Counted from the stretch's first letter, positions 9,750 through 22,294 are shown. The stretch: 64,000 bases of DNA from Thunnus maccoyii (GCF_910596095.1 NC_056550.1:11902501-11966500); one strand, 5' to 3'. The notes: generated from the letters alone by a model not told the origin. Translations and numbers: made by a program.

Positions 9750-10775
9750 TCTAGTACTCATCAGACCCCCTTTAACTCACATGAATAATGTCGTCAGTTC
9801 AGTTAGTTCAAGAAAATGATGTAATTCCTTCACACCCAAACACCTTCTTGGAACCAATAATATGCTAATTGGGTTTTTAAACAAAGAATCCTAACAACAG
9901 TTCTTCAGAAAGATTTTAATTCTCTTCTTACCTAAAGCAACATTTTTTAAAAAAATTTTAACTTGAATTTCAGTATCTGAGCAGCTCTCTAGAGGCTCTG
10001 AATGTCTGTGGCTTCAAACATGTGCAACACTGATACAACAAAAAAGTATTTTATGTAAAACTCCAAACCTCCACACAGCTGCAAAGATCTCATACTGTTA
10101 CATGATTTTGTTGTCACTTCACTTTCTGTTGGCAAATGATGAATTTACATATACAGTAATACATGTTTTATTAAAAGTACACATACATATTCTTTTTTGA
10201 GATGTTAGACTCTTTATAACTTTCAATTAATTCTATTTATTCATGTTTTTGTGGATGATAATAAGTTTTCATCCATTGTTACACAAATTCAAATATTGCA
10301 AAATCTCATTCTTGAAAAATATAATATTAGAATACAATCAGTTTATCTACAATAATACATGAATAAATTGTAGATTATATAATTTCATTTTAAATAAAAT
10401 CATAGCACCATTATAAATTCACTAAATTAACCATATGTCATGTTTAAGTACATATTCAGTCTGGAAACTTGATAAGAAAGACTGAACAGGATAAGAAATG
10501 TAACATTTTCTCCTTTTACTCGTAAGAATGCAAGAGCTTTACAGCTTTAATATTAGACTGAAATCAGTTTTTCTACATTGATACATGAATAGATGGTAAA
10601 TTATTTCAAATGTCATTTTAAATAAAATCATAGCAGCACCATTATAAGTTCACTCAATTAATCATATATCATGCTTAAGTACATATGCAGTCTGGGAACT
10701 TGAGGAGAAAGACTGAACCTTTCAACTCAAACTGATAAATATAAGTAACAAGAAGAAATAGATAATTGTTTATTC
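9750..10775. other. Intergenic VB2-VC1
   Basis: Family B 3' flank running into family C 5' flank. Related stretches are 16617-17340, 46139-46870 and 57508-58370. A segment with an AATACAATCAGTTT motif occurs twice in tandem (about 10320-10480 and 10545-10710). No gene is seen. Confidence 0.5.
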
Positions 10776-10781
10776 AACAAT

Positions 10782-10789
10782 ATGCAAAT
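10782..10789 (+). promoter_or_regulatory. VC1 consensus octamer
   Basis: Perfect ATGCAAAT about 90 bp upstream of the VC1 ATG. Family C, D and E promoters keep the consensus octamer; families A and B do not. A GT-rich stretch (10815-10829) lies between octamer and ATG and has expanded to long (GT)n at VC4 and VC5. Confidence 0.7.
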
Positions 10790-10877
10790 ACATGTGATTC
10801 ATAAGGAAGTGAAGTGTGTGTCTGTGTGTCAGTGAGAGGACAGAAGAGCTCAAATCAGTTCAGCTTCAACATCAACC

Positions 10878-11326
10878 ATGTTCTCTGCAGCTCTGATGCT
10901 GCTGCTGGCAGCTGGATCCTGTGAGGAGCTTTCAGTGGATTCACACTAATGAACACATTAGAAACACTGAATAGTCAGATGAATGATGGAGATAATGTTG
11001 ATTTCTCTTTCCACAGGTGTGTACAGTATTGATCTCATCCAGCCAGATTCAATGGTTGTGCAGCCTGGACAGTCTTTGACCATCATCTGTCAGGTCTCTG
11101 GTTATTCTCTGACTGATAACAACTATGCAACAGGTTGGATCAGACAGCCTGAAGGAAAACCAATGGACTGGATTTTCCACATGTGGGGAGGAGGCAGCTT
11201 GGTACAAAATAATGCTCTGAAGAACAAGTTCAGCTACAGCAGAGACACTTCTGCTGGAACAGTGACAATAAAAGGACAGAATCTGCAGCCTGAGGACACA
11301 GCTGTGTATTACTGTGTCCGCTACAC
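10878..11326 (+). CDS. IGHV: IGHV segment, family C (VC1)
   Basis: Leader 10878-10920 (MFSAALMLLLAAGS plus split Cys, donor GTGAGG), V exon 11017-11326 after TTTCCACAG. The V exon opens VYSIDLIQPDSMVVQPGQ; CDR1 region GYSLTDNNYATGWIRQ is long; CDR2 HMWGGGSLVQNN; FR3 KNKFSYSRDTSAGTVTIKG, ending YYCVRYT. Canonical Cys/Trp/Cys are present. RSS: CACAGTG 11327-11333, 23 bp, ACAAATACC 11357-11365. This is the only family C member in the window with a complete gene and an intact heptamer. It looks functional. Confidence 0.92.
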
Positions 11327-11365
11327 CACAGTGATACAAACCACCAACAGACCTGCACAAATACC

Positions 11366-12400
11366 CAGCAACCATGTGACTCAACCACTAACATATTTTT
11401 CAAAGGGGGATTTATCTGCAAATTCAGCTTCACAATTAATATACAATACATTTTTTCATCATTTCACTCCATCTATTATAATTTAGATTTTTTTTATTTT
11501 TTTAATCTTACATTATTATTATCCTTGTTTTACAATAAGTCACTTTGTAACATTTAAAAAAAAAACTTTTATTTTGCAGATACTTTTGTCCAATGCAACA
11601 TATGAATAATTGAATAGTGCTTCTCTACATAAATAAGTAATAATAATTATTATTATTCTAGAGATTGCATCATCAGTTTTTTAGATGTCCAAACAGCCAT
11701 TGGTTTCAGTTCTTGTAGTATGAAAATCACATTATAGGTTTAGTTTGAGGTAAACAACAAATAATGTCTACTTAAGTTATTTGAGATTTTGTGTTACAAT
11801 GATAAGAAATCATATGAATTTGTTTTGGGGGAATCTCAACAATTTGGCAGCAAAACTTTTTTAATATATGTGGTAGAGTTTTTAGTTGTGTGTTATGTTT
11901 CTGCTTGTAGCTTGTACTGTTTGGGGATTTTTCTAATATCTAATATTTATAAGAACAAAATCTAACAAAATCAAAATTCAGAGCAGAAAATGTAACTTCT
12001 GAAGACAATTCAAATTCAGGACAAATTTCATTTCCATACTGCATGAATAAAATTTGTTTCTAGTTACAACTCTCGCTGTACAGAAAATTAAAATTGTGTG
12101 TGTTCAACAAACAAGGTCTTTGACAGCCAAATCCAACCATGCTTTCTCCTTCCTGTGAGGAGGAGTCAATGCAAAACCTTGATGATGCAACAAAAATCTA
12201 TTTCCAGACAACAACAATTCAGAGCAAAAAATGTAACTTCTGAATCAAATTCAGGACAAATTTTAAATTCACATTGCATAAAAGTATTAATTAATTTGGC
12301 AAGAGTCACAACTCTGACTATACATTGTAATAGTCTGAGTTCAACAAACAACAGGTCTAAATGATGGACAAATCCAATCCAGTTGTTTCCTCCCTGCAAG
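11366..12400. other. Intergenic VC1-VB3 with a ghost B promoter
   Basis: Mostly unique AT-rich DNA. At 12153-12186 is a second copy of the family B promoter core, TGAGGAGGAGTCA with ATGCAAAA at 12169-12176, but it leads only to the true VB3 promoter (octamer-like 12410-12417), with no leader between. It is probably the remains of a lost V unit. Confidence 0.55.
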
Positions 12401-12489
12401 GAGGAGTCAATGCAAAACTCAGAAGTCTTCCACCTCTACTTATCTGACTGCAGAGAGGATGACAGAGAACAGTGGACACACAGTTTAAC

Positions 12490-12928
12490 ATGATGGACTA
12501 TAGGACAGGACTGCTGCTTTTAACTATCTGCTGGGCAGGTGAAAATATTTACAGATTTTAATCTAACAGAGTTTTTTGTGTCACCAGCTTATTTCTTTTG
12601 ATGTTTTTTTTTCTCTTGACAGGTGTTGATGGTCAGACTCTGACAGAATCTGAATCAGTGGTTAAAAATCCTGGAGAATCCCACAGATTGACCTGTACAG
12701 CCTCTGGATTCACATTCAGCAACTACCATATGAACTGGGTCAGACAGGCTCCTGGAAAAGGACCAGAGTGGATTGCTTTTATATACACACCTAGTTCTTC
12801 TATCTCTTACTCCCAGTCAGTCCAGGGCAGATTCACCATCTCCAGAGATGACGCCAGCAGTAAACTCTATCTACAGATGAACAGTCTGAAGTCTGAGGAC
12901 ACAGCAGTTTATTACTGTGCCAGAGACA
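12490..12928 (+). CDS. IGHV: IGHV segment, family B, subgroup 2 (VB3)
   Basis: Leader 12490-12538, V exon 12623-12928. It differs from most B genes in CDR1 ([14 protein letters not shown]), an insertion-like CDR2 ([11 protein letters not shown]), FR3 [21 protein letters not shown] and the end CARDTQ. RSS: CACAGTG 12929-12935, a different 23 bp spacer and a strong nonamer ACAAAAACT 12959-12967. VB12 at 52.7 kb has the same combination, so the two form a distinct subgroup that keeps the family B leader and promoter. Canonical residues are complete. It looks functional. Confidence 0.92.
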
Positions 12929-12967
12929 CACAGTGAGAAAAAGTGATCGGAGAGTTATACAAAAACT

Positions 12968-14400
12968 ACTTCCTCTCTTTACAAACAACAAGGACATTAA
13001 TTTCTTTAGTAATAGTTTTCTTGTAGTATTAATTGTAATCAACATTATCTTTCTTGTCAGTGATTCTGAGTCGTGATTGAATATTTAAGTTGTACTTTAT
13101 CATCTTTGACTGAATGCTGAATTTGGTTGTTAACCTACATGAATAAAATTAATATAAGATTAAAATAGTGAAATGTATTTTTTCTTTATAATAAAAATAA
13201 TGTATTTGTGTGTACTTTCCCTTGTAAGTAATGTTTAGAGAAGATTATTATTATATTAAAAAAGATTATTTCCTTCTACATATAATGCTGATAATGAAAT
13301 ATTCTGTGTTAATCTTCACATGAAGATGAAGATCACACATGTAATTCAAAAGTTTACATTTGGGTAATTTGTGTCGCTTCCATGTGATTTATAGGTTGTG
13401 AAACAAAAATATGAGAAAAAGTAATCAGCCATAAATAACCAAATCCACACATAATCCTGAAACTGAGACATTTCACTGTTTAAAAATATGTTTTAAGGGA
13501 AAAAGTCTAGAAACCAAAGGCAGCAGGGTCTCTTTTTCCTACTATTTCCATGCCTTCAGCTGTTCTTTGTCCAGTCACTCACACATGACAACCTCCAGCA
13601 CATTTAATAACACAGTGTTCCTCATCATCATCATCATCTCTGAATGTCCTGCTCTTGTTGATAAGAGTTTAACAGTTTTAAAAAGCTGATTATCTCCACG
13701 AAAACTTAAAAAATAATGTTTTCCTCCAAAACAGCAGGATTCTGATGGATGTCAAAGGTTTGAGCTTGATATTTTAAATACTCAAAATGTATTCAGCTCA
13801 TCCTTTTTGTCATGCAGGTGTCTTAAATCACCAGTTGCTGGTTAATAAATTGTATAAACGACATTTTATTTAGTATTATGCTGTGTTCATACTTATAAAG
13901 TTAATTATGAGACTGATGTAGGAGAAGCTGACAGTGAATCAATTCTCTCAGGAAACCAGTTCACGTCATATTTAAAATGAAAACAAACTAATCACACTGT
14001 AAACATGGCTTAGAGAACGCTAACAGTGTTGGTGGTTACTCCTGTGTCCATGGGGCTCATTATCACTTTTTGCGGCGTTAATTTTAATGAATATTTAATC
14101 AATTATCCATGATGAAAATTTCCCAAACAACAGACCTTAATGTTATTAATATTATTATGTGGTCACAACAATACATAATAGTTTACAGTAAAAGCAGAGA
14201 TGCATTATTTTAAATAGTAACAATTGTTTCATTGAAGTCAGCGACATTCTCAAAATGTTACATTTAAGTGAGTAATGAAATAAAAATCTGGTATGTAAAG
14301 CAGAGGTAATTTCCAGGTGTGTTTTCATTTTGCAGATATACAGTAATAACAGTCATCAGACTCTTCTATTAGTTTCCAGTTAGACCAACATTAATGCTTC
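12968..14400. other. Intergenic VB3-VA4
   Basis: The first 650 bp is AT-rich with a short ATC run (about 13625-13640). From about 13670 the sequence matches the VA2-VA3 interval and forms the VA4 5' flank. Octamer-like ATGCAAAC is at 14415-14422. No gene. Confidence 0.5.
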
Positions 14401-14508
14401 ATGTGTTTGATTCTATGCAAACTCAGTGATCCTCCTTGTTTCTCAGATATAAAAACTTCACATCAGACTGTCAGTGGAGATCACAGCACATCAGCTTCAC
14501 CATAAACC

Positions 14509-14939
14509 ATGTTCTCTGTAGCTCTGCTGCTGCTGTTGGCAGCTGGATCCTGTGAGTCTCTCTGGCTGTCATACTCAGCAGTTCTTCTTTTGCAGTGTAA
14601 CTTGATAATTTGTCACACAAAATTTTCTTCTTTTAACAGGTGTGAAGTGTCAACAGTTGACACAGCCAGCCTCAGTGACTGTGCAGCCAGGTCAACATCT
14701 GACCATCACCTGTCAGGTCTCTTATTCTCTTAGCAGCTATTGGACAGCTTGGATCAGACAGCCTGCAGGGAAAGAACTGGAGTGGATTGGAATGGAGCGT
14801 GTTGGACAAACCTCATACTATAAAGATTCACTAAAGAACAAATTCAGTATCGACATAGACTCTTCCAGCAAAACAGTGACTCTAAATGGACAGAATGTGC
14901 AGCCTGAAGACACTGCTGTGTATTACTGTGCCAGAGACC
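14509..14939 (+). CDS. IGHV: IGHV segment, family A (VA4)
   Basis: Promoter ATGCAAAC 14415-14422 and TATAAAAA 14448-14455. Leader 14509-14551, V exon 14640-14939. It opens VKCQQLTQPASV (Gln for the usual Glu); CDR1 region YSLSSYW; unusual CDR2 MERVGQTSYY; FR3 FSIDIDSSSKTV. Canonical residues are complete. RSS: CACAATA 14940-14946, 23 bp, ACAAAAACC 14970-14978. Followed by a class I spacer and VB4. It looks functional. Confidence 0.93.
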
Positions 14940-14979
14940 CACAATAACATAAACCATCAGCAGACCTGAACAAAAACCC

Positions 14980-16050
14980 CTCAGTGCCTGAACACTTGTA
15001 ACATGAAGCCACCAGAGGAGGAGCCCTCAGACCAGTAATGATTTCAACACCAGTTCACTGTCATGAAAAGGAAAGAATAAACAGAAAGAAACCATAATGT
15101 ATGTAATGTAAAAATCTATAGTATGAAAGCATAAAATATGTTGTTAATTTATTTTTAATAGGAATTGATTTCATGGTGCTGTAGATACTTTAATGTTTTA
15201 ATTACTATTATATCACAGCGTGTATTCCTATGGCGAAAACATCAATAATAACATCAAAAATAATTATTTTTGTCTAAACTTTTATATTTATGAAAAAGAC
15301 ATGCAAGACGTAACATTACCACATGCATTTCCCCAAATTATCTCCTGGTGGATGAGATTAAGTTTGGTAAAAACAAAACATAATGTCATCTCATGTTTTA
15401 GTGAAGTTATTTTGTGTCATGATAATTCAGTTGCAAGTGTGTTAAAAATATGTGTTTGTTGGGGGAAACTCTGATATCCAACAACACAAGTTGGTTGTAA
15501 CTCAAACTTGCAACACAAAATTCAACTTTTGAATGATTAAGTACAATTTTCAAATTTAGATTACTAGATAACTAAATCAAAATTCATTTAGCTGGTGTTG
15601 CAATTCTTCCATCATTGTTTTGTCTGTGAGGACGAGTCAGTTCAAAACTTGGTTGTCTTCCACCTTTACTGATCCGACTGCAGAGAGAGAGACAAACTGG
15701 TTACTGTAGTTTTCACTGATATTTGTTTTACTCAAGAAACAGAGTTTATGTTTCACATTGGACATTTTATTTTTATTGACTAAAGAAGATGGGTATTAAT
15801 AACATCCATGTACTGAGGAGTTACATATTTTTCATGTATTCTCATCAGTTTTCTTCACTTATATTCCTACTGGGGTTTTCTTTCCCCCTGACATCCTGAA
15901 TGTTATGAGCACTTTGTGAGAAAAACAAAACAAAGCAACATTTGTTCAGGAGGTACTTTTTCTATTAAAACTTAATGATAATGAGTATGAACTTTATATT
16001 AAAATTATTATTGCACATTTTAAAAAGCTCAATTCAGTTCTCTGCTTGCT
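14980..16050. other. A-to-B spacer, class I, with ghost B promoter
   Basis: A copy of the VA1-VB1 spacer. The decayed B promoter block is at 15623-15692 (GTGAGGACGAGTCAGTTC). No gene. Confidence 0.55.
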
Positions 16051-16144
16051 GTGAGGAGGAGTCAATGCAAAACCTTGATGTCTTCCACCTCTACTTATCT
16101 GACTGCAGAGAGGATGACAGAGAACAGTGGACACACAGTTTAAC

Positions 16145-16578
16145 ATGATGGACTATAGGACAGGACTGCTGCTTTTAACTATCTGCTGGGCAGGTGAAGA
16201 TCTTCACAGATCTTGAGTTGAAGTTGTTGTTAAAAAGTTACCAGCTTAAAGAAACTGATTATTTTCCTTTTTCTGTCTTGACAGGTGTTGATGGTCAGAC
16301 TCTGACAGAATCTGAACCAGCAGTTAAAAAGCCTGGAGAATCCCACAAACTGACCTGTACAACATCTGGATTGTCATTCAGCAGCCACTACATGGCCTGG
16401 ATCAGACAGGCTCCTGGAAAAGGACTGGAGTGGATTGCTTATATCAGTACTGGTGGTGGTAGCACACACTACTCTCAGTCAGTTCAACGCCGGTTCACCA
16501 TCTCCAGAGAGCAGCTGTATCTGCAGATGAACAGTCTGAAGACTGAAGATTCTGCTGTTTATTATTGTGCTGGAGACT
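16145..16578 (+). CDS. IGHV: IGHV segment, family B (VB4), FR3 shortened by four residues
   Basis: Octamer-like ATGCAAAA 16065-16072. Leader 16145-16193, V exon 16285-16578. CDR1 region [14 protein letters not shown]2 [13 protein letters not shown]3 reads [15 protein letters not shown]: compared with RRFTISRD.SREQL in relatives, 12 nt (four residues) are missing in frame, and Gly before Arg is Arg. The end is CAGDSQ instead of CARDSQ. RSS: CACAGTG 16579-16585, 22 bp, ACAAAATCC 16608-16616. The frame and Cys/Trp/Cys are intact, but the shortened D-E region may weaken folding. Confidence 0.88.
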
Positions 16579-16616
16579 CACAGTGACTGAGTTGGTTGAG
16601 CAGCTGTACAAAATCC

Positions 16617-17490
16617 TACAATACTCATCAGACCCCCTTTAACTCACATGAATAATGTTGTCAGTTCAGTTAGTTCAAGTAAATGATGTCATTCCTTCAC
16701 ACCCAAACACCTTCTTGGAACCAATAATATGCTAATTGAGTTTTGAAACAAAGAATCCTAACAACAGTTCTTCAGAAAGATTTTAATTCTCTTCTTACCT
16801 AAAGCAACATTTTTTTTTTTTTTAAATTTTAAACTTGAATTTCAGTATCTGAGCAGCTCTCTAGAGGCTCTGAATGTCTGTGGCTTCAAACATGTGCAAC
16901 ACTGATACAACAAAAAAGTATTTTATGTAAAACTCCAAACCTCCACACAGCTGCAGAAAACTCATGTTACATGACTTTGTTGTCACTTCACTTTCTGTTG
17001 GCAAATGATGAATTTACATATACAGTAATACATGTTTTATTAAAAGTACACATACATATTTTTTTTTAAGATGTCAGACTCTTCATAACTTTCAATTAAT
17101 TCTATTTATTCATGTTTTTGTGGATGATAATAAGTTTTCATCCATTATTAGACAAATTCAACTATTGTAAAATCTCATTCTTGAAAAATGCAATATTAGA
17201 ATACAATCAGTTTATCTACAATAATACATGATTAAATGATAGATTATTTAAAATGTCATTTTAAATAAAATCCTAACACCATTATAAATTCACTAAATTA
17301 ACCATATATCATGCTTAAGTACAAATTCAGTCTGGAAACTTCAGAGTAAGTAAAGTCAACAAATAATTAAAATAAATGTGATGAAATTACAAAATCATAT
17401 GTAAAGCAGAGGTGATTTCCTGAATAACAGTCATAAGACTTTTTTTTATTAATCTCCAGTTAGACCAACATTAATGCTTCATGTGTTTGA
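16617..17490. other. Intergenic VB4-VA5
   Basis: Family B 3' flank related to 9750-10500 and 46139-46700, then about 150 bp of family A 5' flank with octamer-like ATGCAAAC (17495-17502). No gene. Confidence 0.5.
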
Positions 17491-17588
17491 TTCTATGCAA
17501 ACTCAGTGATCCTCCTTGTTTCTCAGATATAAAAACTTCACATCAGACTGTCAGTGGAGATCACAGCACATCAGCTTCACCATAAACC

Positions 17589-18010
17589 ATGTTCTCTGTA
17601 GCTCTGCTGCTGCTGTTGGCAGCTGGATCCTGTGAGTCTCTCTGGATTTGTCATACTCAGCACACTTCTTTTGTTTTGATAATTTGTCACAAAACATTTT
17701 CTTCTTTTAACAGGTGTGAAGTGTGAACAGTTGACACAGCCAGCCTCAGTGACTGTGCAGCCAGGTCAACGTCTGACCATCACCTGTCAGGTCTCTTATT
17801 CTTTTAGCAGCTATTGGACAGCTTGGATCAGACAGCCTGCAGGGAAAGAACTGGAGTGGATTGGAATGAGAAGTACTGGATACACATACTACAAAGATTC
17901 ACTAAAGAACAAGTTCAGTATCAACTTAGACTCTTCCAGCAAAACAGCGACTCTAAATGGACAGAATGTGCAGCCTGAAGACACTGCTGTGTATTACTGT
18001 GCCAGAGACC
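17589..18010 (+). CDS. IGHV: IGHV segment, family A (VA5)
   Basis: Promoter ATGCAAAC 17495-17502 and TATAAAAA 17528-17535. Leader 17589-17631, V exon 17714-18010. CDR1 region YSFSSYW, CDR2 MRSTGYTYY (a cassette also in VA11 as MRSTGYTFY), FR3 FSINLDSSSKTATLNG. Canonical residues are complete. RSS: CACAATA 18011-18017, 23 bp, ACAAAAACC 18041-18049. It looks functional. Confidence 0.93.
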
Positions 18011-18049
18011 CACAATAACACAAACCATCAGCAGACCTGAACAAAAACC

Positions 18050-19450
18050 CCTCAGTGCCTGAACACTTGTAACATGAAGCCACCAGAGGAGGAGCCCTCA
18101 GACCAGTAATGATTTCAACACCAGTTCATCACTAAAGAGGAAAAAAGACTACAGTATATTTATAGCAGGAATTATAAGAAGAGCCTTTAAAACATATTAT
18201 GAATTTAATTTTAACAACAATTTATTATTATATGCCATTAAACACTAAACCTTTAATTTTACCATTAATGAAAAAGACATGTATGAGGTAACATTATGAC
18301 TAATTTCCCCCAAATAATCTCTCATCAGTGTCTATTCTTACAACAGTGAGGAGTAAAGGAATTATGTATTTAACAGCTCTTCATCTGACTAGAAATTGTT
18401 CTCCAAAAAGTCACTTCTTCATTCATAACAAATCCATCATTTTTTTTGGAACACCATTTGTAAGTCCATTTAATAATTTCTCTTCAGACAACTTCATGGT
18501 GATGCGAATAAGTCAAACTATATGTTTTCATCACAACCCAGTCCAGTTACATCACAGTGAAGATTTTACACCAATCCCTGCTGTCCTGCAATGATTTCCT
18601 GTCCCAATACAAATCTGCTCACTACTTGAGATCTTCATGTTGGTTCCTACTAGTGGTTCCAAAATCTCACCTTGTCATAAGAGTGACTGAGCCTTTGCTC
18701 TACTCACCCCTCAGCTGCCTGATCTCAACCAGCGAGTTTCACATCTTCTCCAAACTGACTGTCATTTGTTGTATTTGTTTTTAAAATCATCTCATTTTAT
18801 CTCTTAGATATGTTTGATTTTATGTAATTATTTAACATTATGTTACCATACTTTGTAATATTCTTTGTGATTAGTGCTATACAGTAAAAATAATTAATAT
18901 GATTTTTAGGGTTTGAAAAACCAACCAGTGATTTAATGTTATGTCCATGTACAGTTTAAAATCACAATGTAGACTTTCTTTCAGATGGAGATACAGCATA
19001 TATAGATATATGTACATATATTTTTTTCTCAAAGTTGAGATTTTGTGTTATAATACAAGCAGAAATAATTTCAATCGGTTGCTTTTTGAAAACTCTGATA
19101 TCCAACAATTCAGAGTTGGCTGTGGTAAAGTTTTAATGTACTGTATGTGGTGATTATTCAGTTGTGTGCTGTGTTTTTGGTTGTAGTTTGTTTGCTTTGA
19201 GAATTTCTTGTGAATAATTAATATGTATAATATTGTTATTATTGTAATAAGAACAAAATCCAAGTTCATACAACTAAAATTCAGAGCATAAAACGTATCT
19301 TCTGAAGACATTTCAATCTCATTTGAATTCAAATTACATGAATCAAATTAATTCGGCTCGAGTCATGACTCTAAAGATTCATTATAATTGTATCAGTTCA
19401 TCAAACTCAGGCAACTATGATTCAATCCGGGTCGCTGCTTCCTGTGAGGA
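18050..19450. other. Intergenic VA5-VB5
   Basis: VA5 3' flank, the LINE tail, then a long family B 5' flank related to 11690-12400 and 48830-49330. VB5 octamer-like ATGCAAAA is at 19458-19465. No other gene. Confidence 0.5.
18540..18898 (+). mobile_element. Decayed LINE (L2-like) 3' end
   Basis: A frame at about 18560-18780 reads like the C-terminal tail of a non-LTR reverse transcriptase (HYLRSSCWFLLVVPKSHL, then a degenerate counterpart of AF..AP.LWN.LP, then ..ISTSEFHIFSKL). The following AT-rich tail has TTTGTGATTAGTGCTATACA, the typical end of L2-type elements. The 5' part is absent and the frame is degenerate. The family call is from recognition, not from a search. Confidence 0.55.
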
Positions 19451-19537
19451 GGAGTCAATGCAAAACATTAATGTCCTCCATCTATACATATCTGTCTGCA
19501 GAGAGGATGACAGAGAACAGTGGACACACAGTTGAAC

Positions 19538-19978
19538 ATGATGGGGTGTATGACAGGACTGCTGCTTTTAATGATCCTCAGGGCAGGTGATAAAAATCAC
19601 AGATCTTGTGTTTAAACTGTCTTTAAAAACTTGCCAACACAGAAAGTGACTATTTTTCTTTTTTTGGTTTGACAGGTGTTGATGGTCAGACTCTGACAGA
19701 ATCTGAACCAGCAGTTAAAAAGCCTGGAGAATCCCACAAACTGACCTGTACAGTCTCTGGATTCACAATCAGCAGCTACTACATGGCCTGGATCAGACAG
19801 GCTCCTGGAAAAGGACCTGAGTGGGTTGCATCTATCAGTAGTGGTGGTAGCACATACTACTCTCAGTCAGTCCAAGGCCGGTTCACCATCTCCAGAGACG
19901 ACAGCAGACAGCAGCTGTATCTGCAGATGAACAGTCTGAAGACTGAAGATTCTGCTGTTTATTATTGTGCTCGAGACT
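19538..19978 (+). CDS. IGHV: IGHV segment, family B (VB5)
   Basis: Leader 19538-19586 is divergent ([17 protein letters not shown]; relatives have [17 protein letters not shown]) with donor GTGATA; V exon 19676-19978. CDR1 region [14 protein letters not shown]2 [12 protein letters not shown]3 [13 protein letters not shown], end CARDSQ; FR2 has PEWVA. RSS: CACAGTG 19979-19985, 23 bp spacer (one base longer than in most B genes), ACAAAATCC 20009-20017. Canonical residues are complete. It looks functional despite the basic residue near the signal-peptide end. Confidence 0.92.
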
Positions 19979-20170
19979 CACAGTGACTGGAGTTGATTGA
20001 GCAGCTGTACAAAATCCTGCAGTACTCATCCTTACTGGGCTGATAGACTCAACCTTTCTCACTTGTTTTGTGTATTCAGCTGTATGGAAACTAAACTTTG
20101 TGGTCATACAATATGCAAAGACTAAAGAAAGGACCACATACATGTTCACATTTGTATAAACACACACACA

Positions 20171-20418
20171 AACACATTTGTATAGCTGTCTTAGTGAGGA
20201 CATAAATGCCTATTCCCAACCTTTACCCTAAACTGAACCTAAACCCATTTCAGTCTTAACCCTCAAACAGCCCTTTGAAGGTCAGAAAGTGACAACAAGC
20301 TAAAATGTTCTCACTTTTTCAAAATGTCCTCACTTCCCAGGTCTAAAACTCAAATTGGTCCTCACAAAAACAATCATACAAGTACACGCTCCCACACACA
20401 CACACACACACCACACAC
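20171..20418. repeat. Dispersed teleost repeat ending in (CA)n
   Basis: Wording such as TTAGTGAGGACATAAATG, TTAACCCTCAAACAGCCCTT, CAAAATGTCCTCACTTCCCA and AATTGGTCCTCACAAA, followed by ACACACACAC, matches a short interspersed sequence I recognise from many ray-finned fish genomes. I cannot assign its class. Confidence 0.6.
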
Positions 20419-20429
20419 AAAAAAATACT

Positions 20430-21000
20430 AACTACACTGTAAACATGAGAAAGCTGACAGTGTTGGTGGTTGCTCAGTTCGGTTCCATGGAGTCCAGTGA
20501 TCATTATATTGCAATGCTACTGAATGTTATTCATTATCCATGATGGAAATGTCCATAAAGCAGCCCTCTAAGTTAATATTAACATAGTAACTACAATCAT
20601 GATCCACCACTATCATGTCATTAGTGATTATACTAGAATTTGCACAGTTTGCACAACTTGATCTCATATTACATTTAAAATAAAAGCAGAAAAAACATTA
20701 TTTGAGAAAGCTGACAGTAGTTTCATTAAATGCAGAGAAATTGTGTTACAATTGAGTGTATAATGAAATTACCATTTCTAATGAAATATTGAACAATAAA
20801 TATCAAGTATGTTGTTGGGTTTGAAATGAATATTAGTCTGTAACCACAATGTTTACAAGCACGTTTGTGACAACAAATAACACTGAAAAGAACTCCGTAT
20901 GGATTACAGTGAAAAAAGATGCAGATTAAAAGTTTCATCAAGGCTCATACAACATACTCTTTGAGTAGTCTCCAGTTAGACCAACATTAATGCTTCATGT
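20430..21000. other. Intergenic before VA6
   Basis: Family A 5' flank of a second type, matched by 54960-55380 upstream of VA13 (for example CAATAAATATCAAGTATGTTGTTG). No gene. Confidence 0.5.
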
Positions 21001-21104
21001 GTTTGATTCTATGCAAACTCAGTGATCCTCCTTGTTTCTCAGCTATAAAAACTTCACATCAGACTGTCAGTGGAGATCACAGCACATCAGTTTCACCATA
21101 AACC

Positions 21105-21527
21105 ATGTTCTCTGTAGCTCTGCTGCTGCTGTTGGCAGCTGGATCCTGTGAGTCTCTCTGGATTTGTCATAGTCAGCAGTTCTTCGTTTGTTTTGATATT
21201 TTGTCACAACATATTGTCTTCTTTTAACAGGTGTGAAGTGTGAACAGTTGACACAGCCAGCCTCAGTGACTGTGCAGCCAGGTCAACGTCTGACCATCAC
21301 CTGTCAGGTCTCTTATTCTGTTAGCAGCTATTGGACAGCTTGGATCAGACAGCCTGCAGGGAAAGGACTGGAGTGGATTGGAAGTAGAATTGGATCCACC
21401 ACAGCCTACAAAGATTCACTAAAGAACAAATTCAGTATCGACTTAGACTCTTCCAGCAACACAGTGACTCTAAACAGACAGAATGTGCAGCCTGAAGACA
21501 CTGCTGTGTATTACTGTGCCAGATACC
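21105..21527 (+). CDS. IGHV: IGHV segment, family A (VA6)
   Basis: Promoter ATGCAAAC 21011-21018 and TATAAAAA 21044-21051. Leader 21105-21147, V exon 21231-21527. CDR1 region YSVSSYW, CDR2 SRIGSTTAY (unique), FR3 with TLNRQNVQPED (Arg for Gly), end CARYPQ. Canonical residues are complete. RSS: CACAATA 21528-21534, 23 bp, ACAAAAACC 21558-21566. Class II spacer and VB6 follow. It looks functional. Confidence 0.93.
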
Positions 21528-21566
21528 CACAATAACACAAACCATCAGCAGACCTGAACAAAAACC

Positions 21567-22261
21567 CCTCAGTGCCTGAACACTTGTAACATGAAGCCAC
21601 CAGAGGAGGAGCCCTCAGACCACTAATGATTTCAACACCAGTTCACTGTTACAGTAACAGGAAACAGTATTTGATCATATTTAACCATAAAAAGAAAAAT
21701 AAATATTACATGATACATAATTATAATAATATTAAATAATACAGTGGAGGCATTTATCAAAAAGTGTTCTCTCTTCCTGACTCACAATATTTATATTTCA
21801 AGTGGTGAATTTGTTGCAGCATTATTTCAACTGACAACTACACTTTGAAAGCTCTTCATCTAAGAAGAAATGAAACATAAATAATCTTTCTTTATGTGAC
21901 TTTTAATTTTAGTTTTTTGGCTCCACATAAATTACTTTTGTCAGTCTGGACTAACAATGAGAGGAAGGACTGAACAGGACAAGAAATGTAACATTTTCTC
22001 CTTTTACTCATGAGAATACAAGAGCTTTACAAAACACTTTCACAGTCTTTGGTACGATCTGTCTCCAGTATAGATGCAAACATTACAGGTGACCTCAGTA
22101 GATCAAAATATTAGCAAACTGTAAATAAGTTAAATATGCTGTGGTATTAAAATAAAATAATGTCATTAATAACTGACAACTATCATTTTCTTGGTCTGAA
22201 TGATTATAAATTAAAACACGTTTTATGTCTTAGTCCTATGTGTATTGAAGATTAATATTGA

Positions 22262-22294
<33 letters not shown>

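Noticed and set aside
11049-11384. Minus-strand frames overlapping V exons (also at 58654-58983, 19883-20203, 2220-2426)
   Set aside because: They are shadows of V coding sequence and have no independent signals.
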